Shown here one piece after another: positions 63,647-64,000 of a DNA stretch of 64,000 bases (positions are counted from its first letter, which is position 1; each line of letters begins with the position of its first letter). The notes under the pieces are model-generated. The model was not told the origin of the DNA. It made no database searches and saw only the letters and a list, made by a program, of their open reading frames with translations. Made by a program: the position numbers and the translations under genes. Origin of the DNA: Chitinophagaceae bacterium (lineage in GTDB: Bacteria > Bacteroidota > Bacteroidia > Chitinophagales > Chitinophagaceae); assembly GCA_016786885.1 (NCBI GenBank), contig JAEUVO010000076.1, forward strand, positions 55,764 to 119,763, written 5' to 3'.

Positions 63647-64000
63647 GGATCTTGTTTTTATTATAATATGGCAATGCTGCAAAACTAATTAATCCTCCCA
63701 GCAGAATAACGGTGGTTTGTGCCAGCCATAAAATCCAGCCGAAGGCTAATGCTATGGTATAGTTAAGACCGTACAGCTGCATGGTTTTTTCAATAAGATA
63801 GGCATAAGCTCCGATTCCTCCCGGAGAAGCGATCATACCAATACTGCCGGCCGAAAGGATAGTAAAAGCTTCTTTGATACCATACTGTTCTGTTTCCTGG
63901 AAAGCCATAAAACCGATGAAGCCTCCTGAAAGATAGAGTGCCCATAAAGAAAAAGTAAGGAAAACGAATTGCCTCCTTTTTTTTAAATGCCTGATAGCAC
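63633..64000 (-). CDS. LPG-synthase-TM (UPF0104) family membrane protein, cut by the window edge
   Basis: Only the C-terminal ~122 codons are present; the frame continues past 64000. The visible end has three hydrophobic segments (FVFLTFSLWALYLSGGFIGF, FTILSAGSIGMIASPGGIGAYAY and ALAFGWILWLAQTTVILLGG) and closes KNKIREQS. This matches the terminal part of lysylphosphatidylglycerol synthase transmembrane region proteins (UPF0104), polytopic flippase-like membrane proteins of the inner membrane. Its last 14 bases overlap the GTG start of rfaE2, indicating cotranscription. Confidence 0.72.
   Translation of the reverse strand, partial: AIRHLKKRRQFVFLTFSLWALYLSGGFIGFMAFQETEQYGIKEAFTILSAGSIGMIASPGGIGAYAYLIEKTMQLYGLNYTIALAFGWILWLAQTTVILLGGLISFAALPYYNKNKIREQS

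Noticed and set aside
1..64000. CRISPR arrays, insertion sequences, prophage, tRNA and rRNA genes
   Set aside because: I looked for repeat-spacer patterns, transposase motifs, integrases and tRNA-like arms and found none that held up.

Overview
The window looks like an ordinary stretch of chromosome from a member of the Bacteroidota, most likely the order Chitinophagales / family Chitinophagaceae. This assignment is inference from protein character. Supporting signs are a type IX secretion 'gliding motility-associated' C-terminal domain, TSP type-3/OmpA outer-membrane proteins, many short lipoproteins, caspase-like and DUF1835/DUF4260 genes, moderately AT-rich DNA, few Shine-Dalgarno sequences, and TAnnTTTG-type -7 promoter elements (one with a textbook TTG-N19-TATATTTG layout before parE). 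I see no rRNA, tRNA, CRISPR array, insertion sequence or prophage.

Layout. 0.2-3.5 kb: secreted GH13 alpha-amylase convergent with a FadL/OmpP1 barrel. 3.8-9.6 kb: unknown protein, SERCA-like Ca2+ P-type ATPase, and a convergent kefF/kefB-like pair whose antiporter gene overlaps the ATPase gene tail to tail. 9.6-10.7 kb: small CBM48-like protein and an unknown short ORF. 10.8-16.8 kb: large T9SS-exported protein, seven-haem cytochrome and exported caspase-like protein, all on the + strand. 16.9-20.5 kb: membrane histidine kinase divergent from a cyclase-FlgO/TolB-like-TPR protein. 20.6-26.3 kb: DNRLRE lipoprotein, exported DUF695-RraB protein, and SMC. 26.4-26.6 kb: a broken DUF486 gene. 27-31 kb: exported redoxin-like protein, then a minus-strand cluster (rhodanese-thioredoxin lipoprotein, metallophosphoesterase, YCF48-like propeller, methyltransferase). 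31-37.6 kb: repeat lipoprotein, Xaa-Pro aminopeptidase, unknown acidic protein, Ntn hydrolase, a 47-residue exported peptide, OmpA protein. 37.9-44.4 kb: topoisomerase IV operon with three genes inserted between parE and parC. 44.4-50.8 kb: unknown exported protein, smpB, accD, DPP-IV-like S9 peptidase, CX5CH lipoprotein, bestrophin. 50.9-57.4 kb: GINT1_N-like protein, subtilase, and two paralogous TSP3-OmpA barrels. 57.5-64 kb: ALDH7-like dehydrogenase, panB, ppx, ppk, heptose-phosphate adenylyltransferase, and an LPG-synthase-TM gene running off the right edge.

Functional threads: envelope biology dominates (OmpA, FadL, lipoproteins, exported peptidases). There is also core DNA maintenance (SMC, topoisomerase IV), trans-translation (smpB), fatty-acid and pantothenate synthesis (accD, panB), and a polyphosphate synthesis/degradation pair. 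I find no single convincing new multi-gene system. The best leads are the conserved-looking parE-MT-DUF1835-DUF4260-parC arrangement, the exported caspase beside a multihaem cytochrome, the exported RraB-domain protein, the cyclase with an altered base-recognition residue, and the deleted DUF486 gene.
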